Positions 42,586 through 51,064 of a stretch of DNA of 64,000 nt are shown here, in pieces. Both the position numbers and the translations under genes were made by a program. The stretch comes from JAFEBO01 sp044221315 (GTDB lineage: Bacteria > Planctomycetota > Phycisphaerae > Phycisphaerales > UBA1924). The notes below the pieces were generated by a model. That model did not search any database and was not told where the DNA came from. It saw only the letters and a list, made by a program, of their open reading frames with translations. Within the stretch, counting starts at the first letter, position 1. Each line of letters opens with the position of its first letter. The stretch lies in the NCBI GenBank assembly GCA_044221315.1, contig JBGAPK010000001.1:165943-229942 (forward strand). Direction: 5' to 3'.

Positions 42586-43919
42586 TCAGGCCGCGGAAGC
42601 GCCGTTGGCGCATTCCGGGCACAAACTGCCGCGAGGGAGACCCGCGAGGTCGTAGCCGCACACTTTGCAGAGCCCCGGGGGATCGCATCGCGTGACGGGC
42701 CCGATGATCAGGGCGCCAACGCCGAGCACGATCAGGCCCACGACGCCGGCCCCGGCGTCGGTGAGGAGCATGCCCTTTTCGCCCCATTGGGTCTGGGCCC
42801 ACGCGAGGATCAGACCCATGTACGTAATCGGCGCGTTGGAGAGCGAAGCGAACGCGTTGTACTTGGTCGCGGCGGCCCCCTTGCCGATGGCATCGAGCAC
42901 AAAGCCGGTGAACGCGGTGTAGGAAAGCCCGACCACGAACACATAAATCAGGTTGAACGTGATGTAGTTGGTTCGCGTGAACGGGGCGAGCGCCATCGCG
43001 ACCGAAACGCCGGCGAGAATAAGAGCGACGACGGCGTACACCTTTCGCGAACTGAAGCGGGCGCAGATCTCACCGGCGACGATGCAACCCAAGGCGGAGA
43101 TGAGGCCGTTGAGTGCACCGTTCACGAGGGCGACGGTGTCTTCGTTCGCCCCCCACTTGGCGGCAACCTTTGCCTGGGAGAGCACGCCGGTGGCTGTGCC
43201 GCTGTTCATCGGCAGCAGGCAGAGCAGCGCACAAAGCATGCCGGCGCGTGTGCGGATCATCTGCCAAAGTTCCGCCGCGACAGCGACCATGGCACGCGGA
43301 AGTGAGACGGCACGGAGTTCGGCTTTGACCTCGGGCACGAAGAAGAGCGCGACCGAACCCAGCAGGAACAGAATTCCGAGGGAGGCGCCGGACATCCAGG
43401 GCTGCGGCGTGTCGGCGGAGGGGATGTGCGTGGCGATATAGAGGCCCGCGCCGCCTCCCAGTCCATTACCTCCGAGATTACCGGCCTGGAACCATCCCCC
43501 ACTCGTCCCCGTTTTTCGGGGGGCGTCGCGTGGGCCATGATTCCTTCGACGCTCATGCCCAGGAACGTGGATGCGAGATTCGCGATGAATATGACCGCTT
43601 GAAGAACGCGCAGGTTTTCGCGTTCGAGGGGCACGGCGCTCATGGCCGTGATGCCAACCGCGCAGAGCACGACGGAGATGATGTACCAGGTCTTGCGTGT
43701 AAGCGTCGTGTCGACGATCGGGGCCCACAGGAACTTCCAGACGTGCGGGAACATGCCCGAGGCGATGAGCAGTGCCCCGTCCTCGACCGTGAGGTTGTGG
43801 CGGGTGCACAGAAAGGCCATCGCCACACTGACATACCCGCTCATCGCTCCGAACGGGATGATGAGTACCGCGAAGGCAAACGGGTTCGGCGGGCGAGGGG
43901 ATCTGGTTTCGATTGTCAC
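42586..43919 (-). pseudogene. MFS transporter with C-terminal zinc ribbon, interrupted by a frameshift
   Basis: Two frames join into one protein. The first (from GTG 43919) reads FGAMSGYVSVAMAFLCTRHN, AP(I)VDTTLTRKTW, then EGIMAHATPPEKRGRVG. The second takes up with GWFQAGNLGGNGLGGGAGLY and runs through the remaining helices. The switch lies at a run of five C on the + strand (43496-43500); six would restore RVGGWFQAG. A sequencing error or a true mutation are both possible. The intact protein would be a 12-helix permease of the AmpG/PAT-like MFS group. The tail CKVCGYDLAGLPRGSLCPEC is a zinc ribbon fused after the last helix, like the one on the first gene of the window. Confidence 0.75.
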
Positions 43920-44273
43920 GTGGTCGTTTTTCTCGGCCCGGGAGCAACTGGAATTCTCGCGAGTGGCAGTGTAATGGAACGGCCCGCGGGCACGATTGCC
44001 GCCTTCGGATCGGCAAGCCAGCACAGGCGACGGCCGGATTCTGGACCCAAAGACCTTGGGGTGGTCTGTCGGACGTCCGAAAATTGGAGCGCGGGTGTAT
44101 CGGAAGGGGGGTTCGCACCCCGTACATGCAGCGAACGTAACAACAGGTCTTGGTTGGAGAATGTCCTAATCCGTGTTATTGCCGAGAGTTGGGTGGCACT
44201 AGCCAGAAGCGAGCGCATGTTTGAGCAGGCCGATGCGTGCTCTCTGCCACTGGTCGTGTTACGGAGTCGCCGC
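43920..44273. other. Intergenic region without supported gene
   Basis: Frames here lack coding character. A short stem GGGG-TTCGCA-CCCC at about 44107-44120 looks like a tRNA T-arm but has no matching acceptor or anticodon arms. The region probably holds promoters for the flanking divergent genes. Confidence 0.5.
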
Positions 44274-44507
44274 ATGCCTGCCAAACCTGTGAAGATCCGA
44301 ACTCCCAAAGCACTGCCTTTATTCATTGCCGCGGCGGGGGCGCTGTTCGCGTACGGCTCGGCCGTCTCGGCGGGGGCGAAGTCGCACGGGCTGATGGCCT
44401 CGAGTGCGGTGCGGATAGAAACCATCCGATCTCCAGTTTCGCAGCCCAAGCCCTCTCGCTTGGCGCTCGGACAGGCGCCGGTGCAACTGCGGGTGGCGAC
44501 GCGCTGA
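44274..44507 (+). CDS. Small exported protein of unknown function
   Basis: ATG 44274 is preceded by ACGGAG at seven bases. The 77-residue product has a basic start (MPAKPVKIRTPK) and a hydrophobic stretch (ALPLFIAAAGALFAYGSAVSAGA) that fits a signal peptide cleaved after VSAGA. About 40 polar residues follow. No family is recognised. A strong terminator follows at 44535. Confidence 0.5.
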   Translation: MPAKPVKIRTPKALPLFIAAAGALFAYGSAVSAGAKSHGLMASSAVRIETIRSPVSQPKPSRLALGQAPVQLRVATR

Positions 44508-44534
44508 TCGCATGACCGAGTTTGAACTTTGAGA

Positions 44535-44560
44535 GACGCCGCCGGCCGGCGTCTTTTTTT
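44535..44560 (+). terminator. Rho-independent terminator
   Basis: GACGCCG and CGGCGTC form a seven-base stem around CCGGC, directly followed by seven T. It ends the small exported gene. The next start codon is only 22 bases further on. Confidence 0.85.
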
Positions 44561-44582
44561 CGCGCTGGTACTCTCCGGCCCC

Positions 44583-44981
44583 ATGCCCATCGTGCAGTTT
44601 GCTCTCACCGTGCGGGACTACGACGAGGCGCTTAGCTTCTTTGTCGGGAAGCTCGGGTTCACGCTGCTCGAGGACACCGACATGGGAAACGGGAAGCGGT
44701 GGGTGCGGATCCGCCCGCCGGCGGCCGTTGGCGCTGAAGCGGGACCGGCCGTTCTGCTCGCCCGGGCCGTGACGCCGGAGCAACTGGCGAGCGTGGGGAA
44801 TCAGACGGGCGGCAGGGTTTTCATCTTCCTTCACACCGACAACTTTCAGCGCGACTACGACCTTTACGTTTCGCGCGGCGTCCGCTTTGTTCGAGCACCA
44901 TCGCGAGAGGCGTTCGGCACGGTTGCGGTGTTCGAGGATCTGTACGGGAACAAATGGGACATGATTCAGCCTAACAGTTGA
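44583..44981 (+). CDS. VOC (glyoxalase-like) family protein
   Basis: The 132-residue protein reads IVQFALTVRDYDEALSFFVGKLGFTLLE for the first module and DNFQRDYDLYVSRGVRFVRAP...AVFEDLYGNKWDMI for the second. This is a single-domain VOC protein of the same broad type as the one at 5427. The terminal Glu-Asp pair may bind metal. TGG-TACTCT, an extended -10 at 44566-44574, lies eight bases before the ATG and only six bases after the terminator T-run. The message should therefore start at or near the ATG. Confidence 0.82.
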   Translation: MPIVQFALTVRDYDEALSFFVGKLGFTLLEDTDMGNGKRWVRIRPPAAVGAEAGPAVLLARAVTPEQLASVGNQTGGRVFIFLHTDNFQRDYDLYVSRGVRFVRAPSREAFGTVAVFEDLYGNKWDMIQPNS

Positions 44982-44982
44982 A

Positions 44983-45055
44983 ACACGGAGGGCCACGGAG
45001 AGCGACGGAAGAAGACACGGAGTGAGAAATGGAGCAAGGCCACGCCGAGACGGAG
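44983..45055. repeat. CACGGAG-type dispersed repeat
   Basis: ACACGGAG recurs several times (44983, 44993, 45016 and degenerate copies ACGGAA, ACGGAG) with spacers of about 8-20 bases. A similar cluster lies at 46158-46203. It is non-coding and located between two genes. Confidence 0.6.
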
Positions 45056-45095
45056 AACCACCGAACCGTCGTTCGAGAAGGAAGGACTTGGACAC

Positions 45096-45494
45096 ATGTC
45101 GCTGACGAAAGAACGTGCGGATGAATTTGCGGCTCGCTGGTTTCATGCCTGGAATTCGCACGACCTCGACGCGATCCTCGCGTGCTACGACCCTGCGATC
45201 GAGCACAGTTCGCCTTTCATCAAGCGGTACAACGACTCTGTGGGGCGGGGCGATGAACCCTCGGTCCGAGGCATTGCTGACCTGCGGGGCTATTTCGGAC
45301 GGGCGCTCGAGCGCAATCCCACGCTGCGTTTCGATCCGATGCACGTCGCGACGGGGCTTGAGTCGGTCATCCTCGTCTACCGACGCCACAGCCACGACAC
45401 GCCTCCGGAGGGAGAAGTGTCGGCGGAGGTGTTTTTCTTTGCGTTGCCGGCCACGGGGCTGCCGCGGATCGTGCGATCGGTCTCCCACTATTGA
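45096..45494 (+). CDS. SnoaL/NTF2-like protein
   Basis: The 132-residue protein opens with a cone-shaped NTF2-like pattern: ADEFAARWFHAWNSHDLDAILACYDP, then a segment with IADLRGYFGRALERNPTLRFDP and final strands SAEVFFFALPATGLPRIVRSVSHY. The family includes cyclases, isomerases and ligand binders. The His-Asp pair in WNSHDLDAI is shared by many SnoaL-like polyketide-cyclase relatives. Function not assigned. The start ATG follows a weak GGACTTGG. Confidence 0.72.
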   Translation: MSLTKERADEFAARWFHAWNSHDLDAILACYDPAIEHSSPFIKRYNDSVGRGDEPSVRGIADLRGYFGRALERNPTLRFDPMHVATGLESVILVYRRHSHDTPPEGEVSAEVFFFALPATGLPRIVRSVSHY

Positions 45495-45530
45495 CGAGCG
45501 GAGCGAGCGGACCAAACACCGGGGAATCCA

Positions 45531-46091
45531 CTACCGGGTCCAGCGGTAGGTGTGACGCTGGAAGAACGAATCGGCCCCAGCCGGCTTCACGAGCTTGGTC
45601 ATTGTGAACGAGGTGTCCGCGAAGATGTAAAGGTGTTGAAATCGGGCGGGCTTGTCGTTGTCGCTGCCGTCTTTTTCCGTGACGAGGCGGAGGTTGCCGC
45701 CGGCTGTTTCAAGTCGCTGGGTGACGGTCTCATCGCCGAGACGTCGGCCGCCGTCCGAGATCTTGACGGTGCTCGATGAATTCGCCTTGGGTTCGCGCGG
45801 ATAGCCGAAGCGGAACTCCCAACTTGGTGAGACTCCGGCATCGGCGAATTCGTTGCCGACCGCGGCGAGGCCGGGGAGTTTGACGACTTCGAGCGTGGAG
45901 TCGATGGCCGTTTCTTTTTCAGTGGTGTAGTCGAGGTAGGTGAGCGTGCCGGACCACGGGGGACCCGTGAGGCGGTCGAGGTCTTTGGATGACACGATCG
46001 GTCCGGATTGGCAGCCGAGCGTGGCGCATGCGGCGAGGAGTGCACATGCCGCGAGCAGGGCGTGATACGAGGCGGTGAGCAGGACGGCCAT
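45531..46091 (-). CDS. Lipoprotein of unknown function
   Basis: The signal peptide (LLAACALLAACATLGC) ends in a lipobox with Cys27. The mature chain is beta-rich: WSGTLTYLDYTTEKETAIDS, SPSWEFRFGYPREPKANS, RFQHLYIFADTSFTMTKLVKP and a final HTYRWTR. The pattern fits a small lipocalin-like or barrel domain, but I recognise no family. It is convergent with the SnoaL-like gene. Confidence 0.65.
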   Translation of the reverse strand: MAVLLTASYHALLAACALLAACATLGCQSGPIVSSKDLDRLTGPPWSGTLTYLDYTTEKETAIDSTLEVVKLPGLAAVGNEFADAGVSPSWEFRFGYPREPKANSSSTVKISDGGRRLGDETVTQRLETAGGNLRLVTEKDGSDNDKPARFQHLYIFADTSFTMTKLVKPAGADSFFQRHTYRWTR

Positions 46092-46157
46092 GTTTGGTCT
46101 CGCGGTGAGTTCTGCGTTCGATAGCCCGGCGTGGGTGGCGGGAACGGAAGGGCATTC

Positions 46158-46203
46158 AACACGAAGGGCCGTGACGCGCCACGGAGAGAGACACGGAAGA
46201 AGG
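46158..46203. repeat. CACGGAG-type dispersed repeat, second copy
   Basis: AACACGAAGGGCC, CCACGGAGAG and ACACGGAAGA occur in series. The order and spacing recall the cluster at 44983-45055. It sits upstream of the DUF2585 gene in non-coding DNA. Confidence 0.55.
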
Positions 46204-46326
46204 CGGGAGCCTGTTGCGGTCTGGCTTGGATTCGTTGCTGGAGTTGCTGCGATTCGGCTCGTCGCGCTTTTTCTTCAAAAATTGAGCGGCTGAAACTCCT
46301 TCGTGCCCTCGATACCCTATGGCCCG

Positions 46327-46962
46327 ATGCCGAACGCCGCGGCGAACAAAGCTGACTCGCGACCAACCGGCACGTTTCTGGTGCCTGTACTCGGGACTCT
46401 CGGGATCGTTCTGATCACCGGCGCCGTGCTGCGGGCCATGGGCCGGGTCTGGTGGTGCGCGTGCGCGACACCGACGCCCTTTGTTTCGGACATCTGGTCG
46501 AACCACTGCTCGCAGCACCTCTTTGATCCGTATTCGCTCTCGCACGTCTCGCACGGCCTGCTGTTTTCGATCGCGTTCGGGTGGATGGCGCAGGGAGGCC
46601 TGGCGGGCCGCGTGCGGCCGAGCACTGCGGTCTGGTTCCTTGCCGCCGTCGCACTCGAGGCGGGCTGGGAGATTCTCGAGAACACGCCGATGGTGATCGA
46701 GCGGTACCGGACGCAGACAGCGTCGCTGAACTACAACGGCGACAGCATCGTAAATTCGCTGGGGGATGTGATCTCGTGTGCCGCGGGATACCTGCTCGCC
46801 CGACGGATCGGCCCGCGGCGGGCCTTCCTGCTGTTCCTGGCTTTGGAGCTGGTCATGCTGCTCTGGATCAGGGACAATCTCACGCTCAACGTGGTCATGC
46901 TGATCGCGCCGATCCAATCGATCAAGCAGTGGCAGACGCCGCCGACGGTGCTTGGAACGTAA
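46327..46962 (+). CDS. DUF2585 membrane protein
   Basis: The 211-residue protein has six hydrophobic segments and the signature of DUF2585: VWWCACATPTPFVSDIWSNH, CSQHLFDPYSLSHVSHGLLF and NYNGDSIVNSLGDVISC. The conserved His, Asp and Cys lie near the membrane surface and could form a metal site, but activity is unknown. TACCCT at 46313-46318 is eight bases before ATG 46327; no Shine-Dalgarno. The DinB gene follows 47 bases later. Confidence 0.85.
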   Translation: MPNAAANKADSRPTGTFLVPVLGTLGIVLITGAVLRAMGRVWWCACATPTPFVSDIWSNHCSQHLFDPYSLSHVSHGLLFSIAFGWMAQGGLAGRVRPSTAVWFLAAVALEAGWEILENTPMVIERYRTQTASLNYNGDSIVNSLGDVISCAAGYLLARRIGPRRAFLLFLALELVMLLWIRDNLTLNVVMLIAPIQSIKQWQTPPTVLGT

Positions 46963-47009
46963 AATTCGGAGGCGTCCCGATCGGCCCCCAAATGCCCGGA
47001 GGAACCGCG

Positions 47010-47483
47010 ATGCATGCCGATACTCGAGCGTTCATTTCACGGTGGTGGAATTCCGCGTGGTCCGAGGGTCTGTGGGCCGCGGCGTGGTCCAAGTCACTCG
47101 ATGGGCTGACGCCGGAGCAGGCGGCTTGGCAGCCGCCCAGTGCGCCGGGGGTTGCTGGAACGCGGCACTCCATCTGGCAATTGGTGCTCCACATGTGCCT
47201 CTGGCGCGAGCACTGGCTGCGGAAGTTAAGGGGAGAGAAGACACCGCCGGAAGATCTGAAACGGCTGAACTTCCCGGAGATCAAGGACATTTCGGAGCGG
47301 GCCTGGGCTGATGCACGCAGGCGATTCGAGGACACGCAGGCGCGGGTGCGGGAGGTGCTGGCGGATCCCTCGACGTCGGGAGAGCATGCCGAAGGCATAT
47401 CTCACTTTCTGCCGCACGATGCGTATCACTTCGGACAGATCAGCTACATCCGGGCGATGCTTGGGATGAAACCGCTGGAGTGA
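47010..47483 (+). CDS. DinB-family protein
   Basis: ATG 47010 is chosen because GGAGG lies seven bases before it; the upstream ATG 46992 has none. The 157-residue protein shows SIWQLVLHMCLWREHWLRKL and HFLPHDAYHFGQISYIRAMLG, the spaced histidines of the DinB fold. It differs clearly from the three copies near 8-11 kb. Possible metal-dependent thiol transferase; unproven. Confidence 0.82.
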   Translation: MHADTRAFISRWWNSAWSEGLWAAAWSKSLDGLTPEQAAWQPPSAPGVAGTRHSIWQLVLHMCLWREHWLRKLRGEKTPPEDLKRLNFPEIKDISERAWADARRRFEDTQARVREVLADPSTSGEHAEGISHFLPHDAYHFGQISYIRAMLGMKPLE

Positions 47484-47550
47484 GGGAACGGTTTGCAATT
47501 TCGGCTTCGATCGGCTCTACTCTCCGCCGATTCATTTCTGGAGCCACTCG

Positions 47551-48201
47551 ATGGAATTGCACCGTCCTGCCGTCTGTCTCTTCATGCTCACCCTTGTCGC
47601 CGGCTGCTCCTCCTCGGGCAAGCACGTGGACGCGACGCCGGGGCCGCAGACGGAAAAAAGCGTCAATGACTTCGCGACGCCGGCCCGCAGCGGCATCATC
47701 TCCGACTACACGCGTCTCAAGCCATCGCCGGATTTTCCGGGCTCGATGGTGTGGAGTTCTGGCAAGCTTGGCGCATACGACCGCTTCATCATCGAGCCGA
47801 TTGTGATCGTGCCGGACCGATCGGCCCGCGGCCTTGCGATTTCGGAACGGGAGAAACAGAAACTCGCGTCGGATTTCCGGTATGAACTGGTCAGCGAGCT
47901 GCAGGCCGCAAAGACGGTGGTCACCGTGCCGATGCCCAGGACGGCCCGGCTCAAGGTGGCGGTGACGCAGATCGCTCGCTCAGCGGGCGAGAACATGCGG
48001 TGGTTCCACTGGGCAGGCGGGGCTTCCGCGGAGATGGAAATCACCGATGCCCAGACGGGTGAACCGCTAGCTTCCGCGATGGATAGCAGTTTGGTCACAA
48101 CCGCCGAACCAAACCCGGGCAACGACCCGTACTCCGATACCAAGATTGTCTTCAGGCACTGGGCGGCGCGCCTCGGAAGATGGCTGACGACGGCGAAATA
48201 G
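47551..48201 (+). CDS. DUF3313-type lipoprotein
   Basis: The signal (CLFMLTLVAGCSSSG) has a lipobox LVAGC. The mature part fits DUF3313: SGIISDYTRLKPSPDFPGSM, YDRFIIEPIVIVPD, then ELVSELQAAKTVVTVP, RLKVAVTQIA, and a final VFRHWAARLGRWLTTAK. The family is of unknown function and is often envelope-located. Ggag stands seven bases before the ATG. Confidence 0.78.
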   Translation: MELHRPAVCLFMLTLVAGCSSSGKHVDATPGPQTEKSVNDFATPARSGIISDYTRLKPSPDFPGSMVWSSGKLGAYDRFIIEPIVIVPDRSARGLAISEREKQKLASDFRYELVSELQAAKTVVTVPMPRTARLKVAVTQIARSAGENMRWFHWAGGASAEMEITDAQTGEPLASAMDSSLVTTAEPNPGNDPYSDTKIVFRHWAARLGRWLTTAK

Positions 48202-48403
48202 CGGCTCCTGCACGGCATGCCGAGGGTCGCCGGAAGCGGGGCTAGGCGTCTCGGCGACTGGCGATGTGCGTGGGCGGGCAGAGACACCGATTCGGATCAT
48301 CTTCCTCTTCTATCGCGGGTCGGGCTTTGGGTACCTTTCCCTTTGCACGCCGCACGGAGACGGCTGCCCGTTCGCGGTCCGCTTTGCGGCTCTAGAGTCG
48401 GGC

Positions 48404-49621
48404 GTGACAACGGCACACTTTGAGGTCGATGCTACGGTTGTCCTGGCGATCAATGGGGGATCGTCCAGCATCAAAGTCGCGATGTTCCGCGCGGGATCTG
48501 AGCCTGTTCGCCTCTTGAGCGGCGGGGTCGAGCGGATAGGTTCCAAGGACGCGGAATTACGGCTAAAGGACGCGGCGACCGGCTCGGTCGAATCGGCCCC
48601 GATCGGGGCACTCGGACATGCAGAGTCCGCAGGACTGATGGTGGCCAAATTGAAGGAGCGGATCGGCGCTCGACGCGTTCTGGGCATCGGGCACCGAATC
48701 GTCTTCGGAGGGCCGGGATCGCCGGATCACCAACTTGTTGCACCCGGGATCATGAGCGAATTGCGCGGCGTGGCGAAGATGGACTCGACGCACCTGCCGC
48801 GGGAGATTGCGCTCGTTGAAGTCTTCGAACGTGCGTTCGCGGGCGTGCCGCAGGCACTGTGCCTCGACACGGCGTTTCACCGCGGGCTCCCCCACCTCTC
48901 GACTTTGCTTCCGATTCCTCGCCGGTTCCGGGCGGCGGGCATTCGGCGCTACGGATACCACGGGCTTTCGTATGAGTTTCTTGTGTCGGAGTTGGAGAGG
49001 GAGGAGGGCGCTCGGCCGGAGGCCAGGGTGGTTTTCGCGCACCTGGGGTCGGGCGCAAGCATGGCGGCGGTGCGCGGAGGAAAGCCGATCGATACGACGA
49101 TGGCAACCTCGGCGCTCTCGGGCCTGATGATGGGGACCCGCCCGGGTGATCTCGACCCCGGCGTGGTGCTCTACATGGCGATGATCGAGAAACTCGCGCC
49201 GGATCGCCTGGCCTCGCTCCTCAACCGGGAGTGCGGGCTGCTCGGCGTTTCAGGGATCAGCGCCGATGTGCGCGATCTGCTCGCGAGGCGAGCCCACGAA
49301 GCCAACGCCGCGGAAGCCATCGATCTCTTCTGCTGGATCGCCCGCAAGCATCTCGCGGCAATGGCGGCTTCGCTCGGCGGTATCGACACGCTGGTCTTCT
49401 CTGGCGGCATCGGCGAGAACTCGCCGGAGATCCGATCAGGCATCTGCCGGGACATGGCGTTTCTCGGGGTTGAGATCGACGATGCCGCCAACCGTGCCGG
49501 CTCGGGAGTGATTTCAGGGGCCGGCTCGCGCGTAGCCGTGCGGGTGGTCCGCACCGACGAAGAGCTCATGATCGCACGCCATGTGATTCGGCTGGTGAGT
49601 CGGCGAACAACCGGCCAATGA
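48404..49621 (+). CDS. ackA: Acetate/propionate kinase family
   Basis: The enzyme interconverts acetate plus ATP and acetyl phosphate. Motifs: VLAINGGSSSIKVAMF (phosphate binding), the substrate-pocket FDTAFH equivalent LDTAFHRGLPHLSTLLPIP, RRYGYHGLSYEFL, VFAHLGSGASMAAVRGG, GLMMGTRPGDLDPG and FSGGIGENSPEIRSGIC. GTG 48404 gives 405 residues, the normal length. TAGAGT (48393-48398) lies five bases before it, predicting a leaderless transcript. An open frame to 48266 exists but adds nothing family-like. No phosphotransacetylase gene is adjacent. Confidence 0.93.
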   Translation: MTTAHFEVDATVVLAINGGSSSIKVAMFRAGSEPVRLLSGGVERIGSKDAELRLKDAATGSVESAPIGALGHAESAGLMVAKLKERIGARRVLGIGHRIVFGGPGSPDHQLVAPGIMSELRGVAKMDSTHLPREIALVEVFERAFAGVPQALCLDTAFHRGLPHLSTLLPIPRRFRAAGIRRYGYHGLSYEFLVSELEREEGARPEARVVFAHLGSGASMAAVRGGKPIDTTMATSALSGLMMGTRPGDLDPGVVLYMAMIEKLAPDRLASLLNRECGLLGVSGISADVRDLLARRAHEANAAEAIDLFCWIARKHLAAMAASLGGIDTLVFSGGIGENSPEIRSGICRDMAFLGVEIDDAANRAGSGVISGAGSRVAVRVVRTDEELMIARHVIRLVSRRTTGQ

Positions 49622-49622
49622 A

Positions 49623-49645
49623 AAAGGCACCGGGTCGGTGCCTTT
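49623..49645. terminator. Terminator hairpin between ackA and the convergent HdeD-like gene
   Basis: AAAGGCACCG and CGGTGCCTTT form a ten-base stem around GGT. A-run and T-run at the two sides allow it to act for both strands, though the T-run is only three long. Confidence 0.7.
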
Positions 49646-49679
49646 GGGGATGCAGATTTCGGATCGAGAGCGCCTCGCA

Positions 49680-50273
49680 TTACGAGGCACGCGTCGCGTG
49701 CTTCTTCAATCGCATCGAGAGAGCAATCATGAACACGCCCGCGACCAGCGCGTAGGCCGCGATCACCGTGATCATTGCGAGAGCGCCGGCGCCCGGGGCA
49801 ATGAGCACAAATGCGCCGAAGGCAATCGAGAGCAGGCCGCCGAGGATGAGCCACCATTCATTGTCGATGGTCTTGCGGAGTTGGATGGCCCCCACAACCT
49901 CGAAAATGCCGCGGAACACGGCCCAGACGCCGATGAACGTGAGCAGCATGAGGGTGGTGACGGCGGGGTAGGCGAAGGTGACCGCGGCGGCGCCGATCCC
50001 GAAGAGCCCCACCATCAGCAACCACCACGTCGGCGCAACGGCCTTGGCGCGACCGGACATCGCCGCCGCGAGCGCGAACACCCCGTCGAGCAGCGCGAAC
50101 GCCGCAAAGAGATAGATCAGCGTGGCCAGCGCGATGCCCGGCTGGGCGAGGGCAACGATGCCGAAGGCCACGGCGGCCAGGCCGCGGAAAAGAACAAATT
50201 TCCAGCCCGCGGCAAGGCTGTGCAGATGCGTGGTGGTCTCGAACGCGACGGGTGGAGAAGCGAGCTGCGTCAT
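49680..50273 (-). CDS. HdeD/DUF308 membrane protein
   Basis: ATG 50273 follows AAGGAG. The 197-residue protein has six membrane helices in pairs (FRGLAAVAFGIVALAQPGIA, TLIYLFAAFALLDGVFALAAA, WWLLMVGLFGIGAAAVTFAYP and so on), with the repeated GL..G..P pattern of HdeD-like proteins. HdeD takes part in acid resistance in E. coli; most homologues elsewhere are unstudied. It ends in a basic tail (MRLKKHATRAS). Confidence 0.85.
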   Translation of the reverse strand: MTQLASPPVAFETTTHLHSLAAGWKFVLFRGLAAVAFGIVALAQPGIALATLIYLFAAFALLDGVFALAAAMSGRAKAVAPTWWLLMVGLFGIGAAAVTFAYPAVTTLMLLTFIGVWAVFRGIFEVVGAIQLRKTIDNEWWLILGGLLSIAFGAFVLIAPGAGALAMITVIAAYALVAGVFMIALSMRLKKHATRAS

Positions 50274-50621
50274 GGGTACTCCTTATGAAAAGAGCCGCCA
50301 CACAGGCTCAGGATGTCGAATTGGATCGGTGCGGGCAGCCCTTGCGCATGAGAATTCGGGGTCTGTTGCGGTGCCGCGGAAGAGGCGAATACCTATTATC
50401 TCTGACGATGTCAGCAACTGCCTGATCCAACTTCCGCCCCCCGCGAAGCCCGAACGGGGCCTCTTTTTGAGGCTCGACGAGGGCGTGATCGCGTTTTCCT
50501 GAGCGTCTCGGCTCGGGAGTGCATGCTTTAGGGCATGAGGCAGCGGAGTGGATCAAACCGGGAATCAGAAGAATGTCCTGCGGCTCGGGCGCTGCCCGGG
50601 CGATTTCTCAGTTGCAAACCA
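50274..50621. other. Intergenic region, no gene seen
   Basis: No frame has coding character. A weak stem (GCCCGAACGGGGC, near 50447) followed by CTCTTTTT and GAGGC could be a terminator. The rest probably contains the promoters of the flanking divergent genes. Confidence 0.5.
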
Positions 50622-50984
50622 ATGTCTCACAAGAGCAGAGTTGAAACAAACGATTTCACGTGCGTTCAGTGCAAGTCTTCCGTGGCGATCGAGGCCTGGG
50701 GGACGAAGCATCGCAATCACTGTCCGGTCTGCCTCTGGTCTCGTCATGTAGATGACGAACCCGGCGACCGGGCGTGCTCCTGCCGCGCTCCGATGGAACC
50801 GATCGCGATCGAGGTCCGGCGCGACGGGGAGTGGGCGATCATCCACCGCTGCACGGGCTGCGGCACATTCGGCACCAACCGGGTGGCGGGCGATGACGAG
50901 GAGAGGGCGCTGCTGGCGCTGGCCCTGCGTCCGATCGCCAATCCGGCGTTTCCGCTGGACGGATTCCGCGCGCGGGACGGATAG
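50622..50984 (+). CDS. RNHCP-domain protein
   Basis: The 120-residue protein has the defining RNHCP block KHRNHCPVCLWSRHVD, preceded by FTCVQCKSSVA and followed by ACSCRAPMEPIAI and IIHRCTGCGTFGTNRV. The cysteine pairs suggest two zinc sites. The domain is widespread in bacteria and its role is unknown. ATG 50622 fits the usual start about 20 residues before the first knuckle. Confidence 0.85.
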   Translation: MSHKSRVETNDFTCVQCKSSVAIEAWGTKHRNHCPVCLWSRHVDDEPGDRACSCRAPMEPIAIEVRRDGEWAIIHRCTGCGTFGTNRVAGDDEERALLALALRPIANPAFPLDGFRARDG

Positions 50985-51064
50985 AGCCTCGCCGGTAGGA
51001 ACGAGGTCGGAGCCGCACACTCGCGCCGCGACGGCGGGTATGCTGCGCGCATACGGAGGCCAGC

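Noticed and set aside
44105..44121. T-arm-like stem GGGG-TTCGCA-CCCC
   Set aside because: No acceptor, D or anticodon arms at the right distances, so not a tRNA.
50440..50475. Possible terminator or attenuator stem
   Set aside because: The stem is short and imperfect and the position relative to both flanking genes is unclear; not listed as a separate feature.
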